Positions 15,302-24,665 of a stretch of DNA of 64,000 nt are shown here, one piece after another. Numbering within the stretch: position 1 is the stretch's first letter; the number at the start of each line of letters is the position of its first letter. The notes below the pieces were generated by a model. It saw only the letters and a program-made list of their open reading frames with translations. It was not told the origin of the DNA and made no database searches. This DNA is from Alphaproteobacteria bacterium UBA1301 (GTDB lineage: Bacteria > Pseudomonadota > Alphaproteobacteria > Micropepsales > Micropepsaceae). Position numbers and translations under genes: made by a program. Where the stretch lies: the NCBI GenBank assembly GCA_002307725.1, contig DBUB01000007.1, positions 176,067 to 240,066 on the forward strand. Reading direction: 5' to 3'.

Positions 15302-17038
15302 ATGTCGCGTCTCGGGTTGAAGTCGATTGCGAGCAAGGCGCTCGCCGTGGTGGTAGCTCTGATCGTCTTGAGTGTCGTCGCCACGACGGTGTTTCTCTTG
15401 AACCACTTCAGCACCGTGCTTGGAACCGAGCGACTGGCGCAAAACCTTTCGGCCGCCGAGATGATCGTCAACCCGGCTCACGCGGCGTTCAGCGTTGAAG
15501 ACGGCAAGCTGAAACTCGGCGACCGCGTGCTCAACGGCGACACCAAGAGCGTCGATGCGGTGTCGAGCGCATTCGGTGGCGTGGCGACGATCTTCCTCGG
15601 CGATACGCGCATCGCAACCAATGTGAAGAAAGCCGACGGCACCCGCGCGCTCGGCACCAAGCTCACCGCCGGACCGGTCTACGACGCGGTACTGAGCGGC
15701 GGCAAAGAGTATCTCGGCGCCGCCAAGATCCTCGGCGCGAATTATGTCACCGCCTACAAGCCGATCAAAGACGTGGCCGGTCAGACCGTCGGCATTCTGT
15801 TCGTCGGGTTCAAAGCGTCGGAGTTCAATCGCCAGTTCGCCAACGCCGTCGAAGCGGCGGTCATCGCCGGACTGGTGCTCGCGCTTCTTTGCGGCGGCAT
15901 CGGCTGGTTCGTGTTCTCGCGTCTGTTCGCGCCGTTTCACCCCTTGTCGCATTTGATGGAGGAGGCGCGGGCAGGCCGCTACACCAAGGATGTACCCTAT
16001 ACCGACCGCTCCGACGAATTCGGCGAGCTGGCGCGGGTCATCGAGATGTTCAACCAATCGGTGGAGGAGCGCCGGGCCCAGCGCGCCGCTAATATCGAGC
16101 ATGTGGTGTCGACCTTCGGCGAAGCGCTGGACGCGCTGGCGAAGCGCGATCTCTCCTATCGGCTGCGGAAAGATGTTCCCGCGGAGTACCGGCTCCTCAA
16201 GGAGAATTTCAATCGCGCTGCTGAACTGCTCGACGCTGCGATGGGCGACATCAATCAGCGGGCCGGCGATATCGCGGGCGCCTCAGGCGAGATTCACAGC
16301 GCTGCCCAACAAATGGCCCAACGCACCGAACGCGAAGCGGCCGCGATCGAACAGACGTCGGCGGCCGTTAACGAACTCAGCCAGGCGGTGACCCGCTCCG
16401 CCGCTGGCGCCAACCAGGCCAACAGCGCCGCCGCGACCGCCAAAACCGACGCGAGCGCCGGCAGCGAGATTGCCAAGAATGCGGTGGAAGCGATCCGTGC
16501 CATCGCGCAGTCGTCCGGTGAGATCACCCAGATCATCGGCGTCATTAACGAGATCGCATTCCAGACCAATCTGCTGGCCCTCAATGCCGGTGTGGAAGCG
16601 GCGCGCGCCGGTGACGCCGGTCGCGGTTTTGCTGTGGTGGCGAGCGAAGTGCGCTCGCTGGCGCAACGCTCCGGCGAGGCCGCCAAGCAGATTCGCCAGA
16701 TCATCACCCGCAGCGAAGAGCAAGTCGAAACCGGCGTGAAGCTGGTGGAAGACAGCGGCGTCGCGTTCGGACGGATCGTCAGCGAGATCGGCGAGGTTTA
16801 TGATCTCGTCACCAGCATTTCAGCGGCGCAGAACGAGCAGGCCACCGCACTGAAGGAGATCGACAGCGCTATTCAGCAGATGGACCAAACGACCCAGCAG
16901 AATGCCGCGATGGCCGAAGAAAGCTGCGCCGCTAGTGACGGCATGGCCAGCCACGCCCGCGAGCTGGAAAGCGGTGTCGCGCAATTTGACGTGACGGGAA
17001 CGCAGGAAAGGCCCACGCGCCTGTCCCACGCCGCCTGA
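15302..17038 (+). CDS. methyl-accepting chemotaxis protein with Cache-type sensor
   Basis: 578 residues. TM1 covers about 13-34, a periplasmic sensor of the Cache_3-Cache_2 type about 45-180 (ending YKPIKDVAGQTVGILFVGFK), TM2 about 183-207, HAMP about 208-262. The cytoplasmic signalling domain has the conserved hairpin tip EIAFQTNLLALNAGVEAARA, which contacts CheA and CheW. There is no CheR-binding pentapeptide at the C-terminus (ends TRLSHAA). The frame is open further upstream, but the ATG at 15302 gives a normal short cytoplasmic lead before TM1. No che genes are nearby, so it is an orphan receptor; Cache_3-Cache_2 receptors often sense small organic acids, which is only suggestive. Confidence 0.92.
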   Translation: MSRLGLKSIASKALAVVVALIVLSVVATTVFLLNHFSTVLGTERLAQNLSAAEMIVNPAHAAFSVEDGKLKLGDRVLNGDTKSVDAVSSAFGGVATIFLGDTRIATNVKKADGTRALGTKLTAGPVYDAVLSGGKEYLGAAKILGANYVTAYKPIKDVAGQTVGILFVGFKASEFNRQFANAVEAAVIAGLVLALLCGGIGWFVFSRLFAPFHPLSHLMEEARAGRYTKDVPYTDRSDEFGELARVIEMFNQSVEERRAQRAANIEHVVSTFGEALDALAKRDLSYRLRKDVPAEYRLLKENFNRAAELLDAAMGDINQRAGDIAGASGEIHSAAQQMAQRTEREAAAIEQTSAAVNELSQAVTRSAAGANQANSAAATAKTDASAGSEIAKNAVEAIRAIAQSSGEITQIIGVINEIAFQTNLLALNAGVEAARAGDAGRGFAVVASEVRSLAQRSGEAAKQIRQIITRSEEQVETGVKLVEDSGVAFGRIVSEIGEVYDLVTSISAAQNEQATALKEIDSAIQQMDQTTQQNAAMAEESCAASDGMASHARELESGVAQFDVTGTQERPTRLSHAA

Positions 17039-17109
17039 TTTTTCCGTGGCCAAATTCCGGCGGGCGCGATACACCGCCCCGGCTGTCTTTGCTGCTGGAG
17101 AGCGTGGTT

Positions 17110-17868
17110 ATGTCCGCCAAATATTCGCGTATTGCTATCGTTACGGGTGCCACCTCGGGCATCGGCGAGGCGACCGTCCGCCGCTTTGCCGCGGAGGGAA
17201 TCGCGGTCGTCGGCAATGGGCGCACGGCCGAAAAGCTCGTCAGCCTGGAGAATGACCTTTGGCCGTTGTTCCGCGGCGTGGCGGGCGATGCGGCCAAGCC
17301 GGAGGTGATCGAGGAGATGTTTACCAGCGCCGAAGCGGCGTTTGGCCCTGCCGACATCGTGGTGGCCAACGCGGGGCGCGGCCTCGGCGGCTCGGTTGCG
17401 ACCGGCGACACCACCCGGATGGCCGAGATTTTTGAGCTCAATGTGTTGGGCGCGCTCGGTTTGATGCGGGCGGCGGCGACCCGCATGGTGCCGCGGCAGG
17501 AAAAGGGCTTTCCCAAGAGCGCGCAAGACATCGTCGTGCTCGGTTCCGTGGTCGGCCGTAATATCTCGCCGTTCAGCGGGCTTTACGGTGCCACCAAGCA
17601 TGCGGTGCATTCGCTGGTCGAGGCGCTGCGGCGCGAAATCGGACCCAAGGGTGTGCGGGTGACGCTGGTAGAGCCGGGCTTCGTGCTCTCCGGCTTCCAG
17701 GATGGCGCCGGCTACTCGACCGAGATGGTCGATGGCTTCAAGACGCGGCTGGGGCCATTGCTTATCGGCGCCGACATCGCCGATGCGATCCATTACGTCA
17801 TCAGCCGCCCGCCGCATGTCCATGTCGGCGATATCGTGATCCGTCCGACCCGGCAGGATTACCCCTGA
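17110..17868 (+). CDS. short-chain dehydrogenase/reductase
   Basis: 252 residues of the classical SDR type. The nucleotide-binding motif is TGATSGIG near the N-terminus, NAG lies in IVVANAGRG, the catalytic serine is in VLGSVVGRN, and the Tyr-x3-Lys pair is in LYGATKHA. The start at 17110 follows GGAG at nine bases. It should reduce or oxidise an alcohol/carbonyl with NAD(P)H; the substrate cannot be read. The C-terminal half (VRVTLVEPGFV, then VHVGDIVIRPTRQ) matches the YdfG/serine-dehydrogenase-like SDR group. It lies alone between the chemoreceptor and DUF3297. Confidence 0.9.
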   Translation: MSAKYSRIAIVTGATSGIGEATVRRFAAEGIAVVGNGRTAEKLVSLENDLWPLFRGVAGDAAKPEVIEEMFTSAEAAFGPADIVVANAGRGLGGSVATGDTTRMAEIFELNVLGALGLMRAAATRMVPRQEKGFPKSAQDIVVLGSVVGRNISPFSGLYGATKHAVHSLVEALRREIGPKGVRVTLVEPGFVLSGFQDGAGYSTEMVDGFKTRLGPLLIGADIADAIHYVISRPPHVHVGDIVIRPTRQDYP

Positions 17869-17895
17869 CGGCACCGCGGCGGCGGGTGCTTGGCT

Positions 17896-17928
17896 CAGGG
17901 GCAGGAATAGCCTATCAACCCGCCCCTG
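17896..17928 (+). terminator. stem-loop after the SDR gene
   Basis: Seven-base stem CAGGGGC / GCCCCTG, with further partial pairing inside, 28 bases after the SDR stop and 22 bases before the DUF3297 start. No T run follows, so it may be a weak terminator or attenuating structure. Confidence 0.35.
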
Positions 17929-17950
17929 AAATCCCGAAGGGGCCCGTTTT

Positions 17951-18214
17951 ATGACCGATCTGCCCGATCACCTTAGCGCCAATCCCAAAAGCCCGTTTTA
18001 CAACGAGGCGCTGCTCGAAGCGGGCGTCGGCATCAAGTTCAACGGCGCTGAGAAGACCAACGTCGAAGAGTATTGCGTCAGCGAAGGCTGGATCCGGGTC
18101 GTCGCCGGCAAAAGCGTCGACCGCCATGGCAACCCGATGACGATCAAACTGAAGGGGACCGTCGAGCCCTACCACAAACCACCGCCGGGCGCCGACCAAC
18201 CGCCGACCGAATAA
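17951..18214 (+). CDS. DUF3297 family protein
   Basis: 87 residues. The pattern LPDHLSANPKSPFYNEALLE, then GVGIKFNG, TNVEEYCVSEGWIRV and DRHGNPMTIKLKG is the full DUF3297 family profile as I remember it: small cytoplasmic proteins common in alpha- and gammaproteobacteria with no established role. Length is normal for the family. A ribosome site (GAAGGGG) precedes the ATG at a suitable distance. Confidence 0.85.
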   Translation: MTDLPDHLSANPKSPFYNEALLEAGVGIKFNGAEKTNVEEYCVSEGWIRVVAGKSVDRHGNPMTIKLKGTVEPYHKPPPGADQPPTE

Positions 18215-18233
18215 CGCGTCCCTTTAAATACGC

Positions 18234-18268
18234 AAAAAGGCGGTTCCGTCTTCCGGCGCCGCCTCTTT
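18234..18268 (+). terminator. probable terminator after DUF3297 gene
   Basis: AAAAAGGCGG and CCGCCTCTTT flank an imperfect inner hairpin 20 bases after the stop; a short T-rich run follows the stem. Confidence 0.45.
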
Positions 18269-18675
18269 CAAAAGCCTTGGCGCACGGCACGCTCCTTCGA
18301 GCGCAACGACGGCACCGCCGCTTCCTCCCTCGGCTACCTGGGCGATGGCATACGGCGAACCGGCCGAGCGCCTCGGCCCATAATCCTGTCCATCATCCCA
18401 CGGATGCGCGCGCGGCATCCTTCACCGATATGACGTTGCGCACATAATTCACTTCTCGGCCGCGGCCCCCAATGCGTTGGGGAATCGCGCGTCTTTGCTT
18501 GGGCAGCACTCCATCAACAACACGGGATCGAGATGGGATGCAGCGCTTACGATTTCAAGAGGGTGCGACAATCGCTACGCTATTAAGGGCGAGGTGCAAT
18601 CGCAAGTGTTGTTCATGTACATGAACAGAATTGGTAAAGGGTGGCGCGGGGAAGACGATGGGCGCGCCCGTTAGC
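18269..18675. other. gene-free stretch before the accessory islet
   Basis: About 400 bases without a gene I can support on either strand. It contains the perfect palindrome at 18610-18627 listed separately and marks the left edge of the toxin-antitoxin/ATPase islet. Confidence 0.4.
18610..18627. promoter_or_regulatory. perfect 18-bp palindrome, candidate operator
   Basis: TGTTCATGTACATGAACA is perfectly self-complementary. Such sites are typical of dimeric helix-turn-helix repressors. It lies 49 bases beyond the 3' end of the DUF2442 gene, with no obvious plus-strand gene downstream, so its target is unclear. It could instead be the stem of an RNA structure. Confidence 0.4.
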
Positions 18676-18957
18676 TCACACCACCGCGGCGTCGCGGAGC
18701 AATCCTGCGTCGGCCATTTCGGCATACAGGGCGTTCGGCGCGAGGTCGTAGCCGTTCGGCCAAGTGGGGGCGCCGAATTCGATGAAGACACGGGCGAAAT
18801 AGGCGGGATCGCAGAGCGGTTCGAGCATTGGCCCGCCCGCAGCGACGATGTCGGCGAAATCACGCTCGCCGAAACGGCCGTCCGAAAAGCTGAGGCGCAA
18901 CCGATGGCCGCCCTCGGCTTCGACTTTTGTCACTTTGATCAGCGTCAGTTCAGTCAT
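18676..18957 (-). CDS. DUF2442 domain protein
   Basis: 93 residues resembling DUF2442: VTKVEAEGGHRLRLSFSDG, then RDFADIVAAGGPMLEPLCD, and FGAPTWPNGYDLAPNALYAE. The last block is the diagnostic W-P-x-G-x-D-[LI]-x-P-x-[AT]-L motif. These small proteins usually sit next to a DUF4160 gene, as here (the starts and stops overlap by eight bases, 18950-18957). The pair behaves like a mobile two-gene unit and has been discussed as a toxin-antitoxin candidate. Function is not established. Confidence 0.8.
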   Translation of the reverse strand: MTELTLIKVTKVEAEGGHRLRLSFSDGRFGERDFADIVAAGGPMLEPLCDPAYFARVFIEFGAPTWPNGYDLAPNALYAEMADAGLLRDAAVV

Positions 18958-19216
18958 CCTGCAAACCCGGGATGCGTTCGAGGGGTAGGCTCATTTGTGA
19001 GCGCGTCCAATTTTCCCGCAACTCCGGCCGACGCGCAAGCACCCATTCCTTGACCAGCCGCGTGGCGATTTTTGGCAAGTGCCCGGCCAGAATTTCCCCG
19101 GTTTCGATAGCGACGAACGCTTCGTGCTCGCCGTAGACGGCGTGGAAATGCGGCGGCGCGTGGTCGCGAAAATACATCCGGATCACGATGCCATAGAAGA
19201 ACGAGATCGTCGGCAT
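18950..19216 (-). CDS. DUF4160 domain protein
   Basis: 88 residues with the DUF4160 pattern MPTISFFYGIVIRMYFRDHA, then PPHFHAVYGEHEA and ATRLVKEWVLARRPELRENW. The PPHFHA.YGE histidines are strongly conserved in the family. It is first in a two-gene unit with DUF2442, overlapping it by eight bases. Cytoplasmic, no signal. A toxin or nucleic-acid-related role has been suggested for the pair, but this is not proven. Confidence 0.8.
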   Translation of the reverse strand: MPTISFFYGIVIRMYFRDHAPPHFHAVYGEHEAFVAIETGEILAGHLPKIATRLVKEWVLARRPELRENWTRSQMSLPLERIPGLQDD

Positions 19217-19273
19217 GACTGGCCCCGCAATGGCCCTACGATAACGGCGATGGATGGTAAACGAAAGGGTGGC

Positions 19274-19567
19274 TTACTTCTTTGCCCGCCGCTGCTTCAG
19301 CAGTTCCCGCCCGCGCTTCATGATTTCTTCGGCGTCAAACGGTTCCGTCCGTCCCGCGGCGATGTCGTCTAGCCCCTTCTGAAGGTCCGCCCGCAGCGCA
19401 GCCAACTCCTGCATTTGCACCGCGCGCTTCATCTTCCAATCGCGCAGCGCTTCGCGGATCACTTCGCTCGACGAGGCATAATTGCCCTCATCGACAGCCT
19501 CCCGCACGGAGGCCGCCATCTCGGCGGGCAGGGTAATGGTCAAGCGTTCGATCTCAGACATGATCAT
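19274..19567 (-). CDS. ParD-like ribbon-helix-helix antitoxin, no ParE partner
   Basis: 97 residues (or 95 from the second ATG at 19561). The N-terminal ribbon-helix-helix reads IERLTITLPAEMAASVREAV, then DEGNYASSSEVIREALRDW, the standard ParD/CC2985 type. The C-terminal half (ADLQKGLDDIAAGRTEPFD, then EEIMKRGRELLKQ) is the toxin-binding region. Normally a ParE toxin gene follows directly; here the next gene is DUF4160, so the antitoxin is orphaned. A near-identical copy of its last third lies at 20352. Direct repeats across its start codon may be its operator. Confidence 0.85.
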   Translation of the reverse strand: MIMSEIERLTITLPAEMAASVREAVDEGNYASSSEVIREALRDWKMKRAVQMQELAALRADLQKGLDDIAAGRTEPFDAEEIMKRGRELLKQRRAKK

Positions 19568-19580
19568 ACTATATCATACT
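19563..19580 (-). promoter_or_regulatory. direct-repeat candidate ParD operator
   Basis: Two copies of ATCATACT, ten bases apart (19563-19570 and 19573-19580), cover the start codon region of the parD-like gene. Helically phased short repeats are typical sites for ribbon-helix-helix dimers, so autorepression is plausible. Confidence 0.4.
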
Positions 19581-19620
19581 TGGTAGCAGCAGGCAATTTC
19601 GAATTCGGTCCGGTTCGGCG

Positions 19621-19690
19621 CCTCCCTTTCTGCCCCCGCTTGCGGGGGAAGTGGCCGGTGGCGCGCAGCGGCGCCGGACGAAAGGGGGCT
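19621..19690. repeat. dispersed hairpin repeat (REP-like)
   Basis: CCCCCGC-TT-GCGGGGG forms an inner hairpin, and CCCTTTC / GAAAGGG pair around the whole element. The text resembles intergenic palindromic repeats scattered in many alphaproteobacterial genomes; it separates the parD-like gene from mazE. Confidence 0.5.
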
Positions 19691-19704
19691 GCGTTGCACT
19701 CGCT

Positions 19705-19728
19705 GGTAAGACGTCTTACATTCTTACC
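19705..19728 (+). promoter_or_regulatory. palindromic candidate mazE operator
   Basis: GTAAGACGTCTTAC (19706-19719) is a perfect 14-base palindrome, and a further half-site CTTACC follows at 19723-19728, pairing with GGTAAG at 19705. The cluster lies 20-45 bases before the mazE-like start, where AbrB-fold antitoxins usually bind. Confidence 0.45.
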
Positions 19729-19748
19729 GTCGCACTGCGAGGCCGACC

Positions 19749-19970
19749 ATGACTGCGCCGTTGTCGAAGATCACCTCGAAGTCGCAAACCGTCATCCCCA
19801 AGGCGGTGCGCGAGAAGCTGGGGCTGAAGCCCGGCGATCTCTTGCGCTATGTGTTCGACGGCAAGCGCGTGGTGATCGAAAAGGCGCGCACGGAGGCGGA
19901 AGACGATCCGTTTGCCACCTTCGGCGAATGGGCGGGCAAGGCCGACGAAAAAGCCTATCGTGGCCTTTGA
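19749..19970 (+). CDS. AbrB/MazE-type antitoxin
   Basis: 73 residues with the swapped-hairpin AbrB fold at the N-terminus (LSKITSKSQTVIPKAVREKL, then GLKPGDLLRYVFDGKRVVIE). This is the DNA-binding part. The acidic C-terminal tail (TEAEDDPFATFGEWAG) is the usual toxin-neutralising region. The stop is followed after one base by the MazF-like toxin start, the classical antitoxin-first arrangement. Autorepression through the palindrome upstream is likely. Confidence 0.9.
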   Translation: MTAPLSKITSKSQTVIPKAVREKLGLKPGDLLRYVFDGKRVVIEKARTEAEDDPFATFGEWAGKADEKAYRGL

Positions 19971-19971
19971 C

Positions 19972-20310
19972 ATGGACTACGCATCCTTCGACATCGTCGT
20001 CGTGCCATTTCCTTATGCCGACCGTCTGGCGGAAAAGCGCCGCCCGGCTTTGGTGGTCAGCGCACCCGCGCTGCAAAAAAGCTACGGGCTGGTCTGGCTG
20101 ATGATGATCACCAGCGCCGACAATCCCGCCTGGGATGGCGACGTCGCGATTTCCGATTTGAAGCTGGCGGGACTTCCTGCGCCCTCCGTCGTCCGCCCCG
20201 CCAAGATCGCCACCGTCGATGCCACCCGCATCCTGCGCCGGATCGGCAAACTGGCGGCAAAGGATGCGAGGCGGGTGAAGGACTTTTTGCGCGGGTCGCT
20301 GGCGGGGTAG
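19972..20310 (+). CDS. PemK/MazF-family toxin
   Basis: 112 residues. The start at 19972, one base after the antitoxin stop, is preferred over an earlier in-frame ATG at 19912. Features of the family: FDIVVVPFPYADRLAEKRRP with the PFPY(S/T)D loop, RPALVVSAPALQK, ITSADNPAWDGDV and PSVVRPAKIATVDATRI. MazF/PemK toxins are ribonucleases that cut mRNA at short motifs; cleavage residues in the P-F and R-P-A loops are kept, so it is probably active. Balanced by the MazE-type antitoxin. Confidence 0.9.
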   Translation: MDYASFDIVVVPFPYADRLAEKRRPALVVSAPALQKSYGLVWLMMITSADNPAWDGDVAISDLKLAGLPAPSVVRPAKIATVDATRILRRIGKLAAKDARRVKDFLRGSLAG

Positions 20311-20351
20311 GAATGTCGCGGAGAAAGTCCAGCCGTAGGCCGGAACGGGGC

Positions 20352-20518
20352 TCACTTCTTTGCCCGCCGCTGCTTCAGCAGTTCTCGTCCGCGCTTCATG
20401 ACCTTTTCGACGTCAAACGGCGCCGTCCGCCCCGCAGCGATGTCGTCCAGCCCCGTCTGAAGGTCCGCCCTGATCTGGTCGATGCGCGCAGCGTACGATG
20501 CTCTTGTGTTCCATCGTT
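20352..20518 (-). pseudogene. remnant of a second ParD-like antitoxin gene
   Basis: The last third of the parD-like gene at 19274 is present again: 19271-19392 and 20349-20470 align without gaps over 122 bases with about 14 differences by eye (roughly 88-89% identity). The copy keeps the reading frame to its TGA (DLQTGLDDIAAGRTAPFDV, then KRGRELLKQRRAKK). Its ribbon-helix-helix part is lost; the only upstream ATG is in another frame. It is therefore a broken copy, lying as a direct repeat on the other side of mazEF. Confidence 0.75.
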
Positions 20519-20541
20519 TTTCCCCCCCATTTCTCTAGCGC

Positions 20542-22338
20542 CTATTTTTCTACCAATGAGAGCACGTACTTTGTCAATTCAGCGAAATGATCCGGATCGT
20601 TCTCTAGAATCCATTCTGTTAGTGCTCTGCCGTGCCTGATTTTTCCATAATCTGTTTGAATTAGATTGCTAAACAATGATGTCAGAAGGCGAGGTGCATC
20701 GACTGTCCGCCACCACTCGCCAGTGCGGTAAGCCCCCATCCACTTTTCTGAACCGGAAAAAGTTTCGGCGTTTTTATCCAGCCAATCAATAATCAGAGCT
20801 TCTGAAGTTTCACCAAGCCCCAAGGACTTTGCCTCAGAACATATAATCGCGGTGAGGGCGTGCGGATGCACTAGAAAACATTCGTAACATCGCGCCGGTA
20901 GAAATTTAACGGTCCCCTTTGTTTCTGTTTCGACGCTGGCAATGTAGGCTTCTGATCTCTTCTCTCGATCGAATGAAAAGTGAAGCGAGTTTGGCAAAAT
21001 CGCATTGGCGTCGGTCAGCTTTTTGTAAATATCTAGAACAACTTCGTCGGTTCCGGCTTTTCTGACGATTTCGTCAACACTTCTGACCGCTACGAAATCA
21101 ACATCCGCCTTTACCGTTCCTCTTTCTCTTTGCAGGATAAGTGGAAAGCACTTCTCCTCGGTCGGGCCTTCGACCCAGACGATGCGTTCCATCCCAAACA
21201 CATCGGCCGCGGACACGCCAATTTCAGCAAGCACGCGGCGCTGACTCGAGATCGTTTTTCTTTCAAGCTTCTCAACGACGCTCTCACCTTCCACTAGGCG
21301 AACAATAAAAACAGCATCGGGATCCGCCGCAGCGATGATTTCGGGAGAATGGGTAGACAGAAGATACTGGTGCTTATACTGCGCCAATATCTCAATCAAT
21401 TTCTTCGCCGCGCCCGGGTGCAGGAAGGAGTTTGGTTCATCAATAGCAATGACGCCTCTATCAGTTGTCATGGCGACATAGAGAATGGCTAACGCTTGGC
21501 CAACGCCGGTGCCACTTTCCGCTAGTGGAATCCGCAAGTCTTCGCGTTTTGTTGCGGTATCGACCGGCCAAAGCTGGATTCCAACTTGGTTTCCTTGCCC
21601 GACGACTGCCACATATTTGATGTATGGAAAAATCTCATTCACATGGCGAACGTATTGCGCATAAAGCTCAGGATTTCCTATTAGTGAAAATAGGACGAGT
21701 GGGAGGTTTGCTGCATTGTTTTCAAGGATGTGTTGTTCGGTGAAGTTAAGTCGACTGATGTTGAATCTCTCAGCTTTGAACGCATAGACCTTATCCGGCA
21801 GCAGATATGTCACAAGTTGCCACGCGGTATCCTGCTCACCATTGGCTAGGCCGCTAGCGCTGTATGATCTGTTGTTGTCGCTGAGCGTTATTTGCGTGAA
21901 ATTTTTTTGTCTAGCCGGAAGTTCGAACATGGCGTGGGAAGGGTATTGCAGAGATTGGACTCCGTTGGCATAGAATCGAAGCCTAAATGTTGGTTTGCCG
22001 GTTTCAAAAAAACTCTTAGCAAATTCCTGCGCTTGGACGCCCGGTTGAACGGGAAGTTGAAGAGACGCCCTTTGCCGTGAGAGCGCTCCAAATAGCTCGC
22101 CTTTTGATGGTACAAACTCAAAATCAAATTGACTATTTGGCGGCGATGCTTCGCCTCGGTGTTGGCGGATGTTCCGGTGCGGAAGATTCGGCGTATTGTT
22201 GAAACGGAAGGCCTCCAGGAGTGCAGTTTTCCCGGAGCTGTTCTTGCCGACTAAGACGTTGAATCCGTCGTTGAGTTCGATCCAGCCGGAATCGGAAAAG
22301 CTTTTGTAGTTTTGGATTCGCAGCTTGGTGATGCGCAT
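20542..22338 (-). CDS. OLD-like AAA ATPase with C-terminal TOPRIM-like region
   Basis: 598 residues. Walker A is GKNSSGKT (31-38) after the RecF/SMC-type start (ITKLRIQNYKSF). The signature LAESGTGVGQ is at 272-281, Walker B GVIAIDEPNSFLHP at 295-308, and the histidine switch LLSTHSPEII at 326-335. A TOPRIM-like segment follows: acidic WVEGPTEE at 388-395 and FSFDREK at 454-460. This order is that of OLD-family nucleases. No UvrD-type helicase or TOPRIM partner is adjacent, so it resembles a solo (class 1) OLD protein rather than Gabija or PARIS. DNA is visibly A+T-richer than neighbours, suggesting acquisition. An anti-phage role is inferred. A DUF3696-like ATPase is the alternative. Confidence 0.8.
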   Translation of the reverse strand: MRITKLRIQNYKSFSDSGWIELNDGFNVLVGKNSSGKTALLEAFRFNNTPNLPHRNIRQHRGEASPPNSQFDFEFVPSKGELFGALSRQRASLQLPVQPGVQAQEFAKSFFETGKPTFRLRFYANGVQSLQYPSHAMFELPARQKNFTQITLSDNNRSYSASGLANGEQDTAWQLVTYLLPDKVYAFKAERFNISRLNFTEQHILENNAANLPLVLFSLIGNPELYAQYVRHVNEIFPYIKYVAVVGQGNQVGIQLWPVDTATKREDLRIPLAESGTGVGQALAILYVAMTTDRGVIAIDEPNSFLHPGAAKKLIEILAQYKHQYLLSTHSPEIIAAADPDAVFIVRLVEGESVVEKLERKTISSQRRVLAEIGVSAADVFGMERIVWVEGPTEEKCFPLILQRERGTVKADVDFVAVRSVDEIVRKAGTDEVVLDIYKKLTDANAILPNSLHFSFDREKRSEAYIASVETETKGTVKFLPARCYECFLVHPHALTAIICSEAKSLGLGETSEALIIDWLDKNAETFSGSEKWMGAYRTGEWWRTVDAPRLLTSLFSNLIQTDYGKIRHGRALTEWILENDPDHFAELTKYVLSLVEK

Positions 22339-22397
22339 CAGTTGGCCTCGGTCCTGAGTCTCAACATGCTACGGTATCGCGTTTGCATTGGAACAAA

Positions 22398-22425
22398 AAA
22401 GCCCCGGCGTTTCCACCGGGGCTTT
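22398..22425 (-). terminator. intrinsic terminator of groESL
   Basis: Ten-base stem AAAGCCCCGG / CCGGGGCTTT with an eight-base loop; on the minus strand six T residues follow. It lies about 95 bases after groEL. Confidence 0.8.
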
Positions 22426-22454
22426 CCGTATTTGACTTTGGTGCGATCTTGAAA

Positions 22455-22512
22455 ACCGCCCCCCACCCGGAGCGGCTTGCGCCGCTCCGACCTCCCCGCG
22501 AGGGGGAGGTTG
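22455..22512. repeat. dispersed double-hairpin repeat
   Basis: Two adjoining hairpins: CGGAGCGGC-TTGC-GCCGCTCCG (22468-22489) and ACCTCCCC / GGGGAGGT (22490-22510). This pattern is a common intergenic element in alphaproteobacteria. It lies between groEL and its terminator. Confidence 0.55.
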
Positions 22513-22519
22513 TTGGGGA

Positions 22520-24193
<1,674 letters not shown>

Positions 24194-24249
24194 TCAGAGC
24201 GAGTAGGGAAGAAAAAGCGGGATGCAGGTTTTCCCCATTCGTACTTCGC

Positions 24250-24549
24250 TTATTTCTTCTTCTTCTCGACGATGCCCATGATGTCGGACTCCTTCATGAT
24301 CAGGAGTTCGTCGCCATCGATCTTGACCTCGGTGCCGCTCCACTTGCCGAACAGCACGATTTCACCGGCCTTGACTTCGGGGGGAACGCGCTTGCCGTTG
24401 TCGTCGAGGGCGCCAGGGCCAACGGCGATGACTTCGCCTTCCTGCGGCTTCTCTTGGACGGTATCGGGGATGATGATGCCGCCGGCTGTCTTCTGATCTT
24501 CTTTGACGCGACGTACGACGACGCGGTCACCTAACGGACGAAATGCCAT
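24250..24549 (-). CDS. groS: co-chaperonin GroES
   Basis: 99 residues from the ATG at 24549, chosen because AGGAGG lies nine bases upstream and [12 protein letters not shown] is the family start. Contains the mobile loop ([11 protein letters not shown]) that docks on GroEL, and the lysine-rich end (GIVEKKKK). It forms the heptameric lid of the GroEL chamber. First gene of the operon, preceded by promoter and CIRCE. Confidence 0.97.
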   Translation of the reverse strand: MAFRPLGDRVVVRRVKEDQKTAGGIIIPDTVQEKPQEGEVIAVGPGALDDNGKRVPPEVKAGEIVLFGKWSGTEVKIDGDELLIMKESDIMGIVEKKKK

Positions 24550-24626
24550 TGGGGATTGCCTCCTCAATTAAATGTTGAACGATATAAGACACTTAGGTTG
24601 TTTCCTGGCCTCGTCGGCCAAGCCTG

Positions 24627-24653
24627 GCAGCACTCTCACGTTCGGAGTGCCAA
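24627..24653 (-). promoter_or_regulatory. CIRCE operator (HrcA binding site)
   Basis: GCAGCACTC, nine bases, GAGTGCCAA. Compared with the CIRCE consensus TTAGCACTC-N9-GAGTGCTAA, the arms match 7/9 and 8/9 and the spacer is exact. It lies between the -10 box and groES, as expected for heat-inducible repression by HrcA. Confidence 0.85.
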
Positions 24654-24665
24654 CCGTTGATGGGG

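Noticed and set aside
18676..22338. Gabija or PARIS defence system
   Set aside because: The ATPase alone resembles part of these systems, but no UvrD-type GajB and no separate TOPRIM AriB gene is adjacent.
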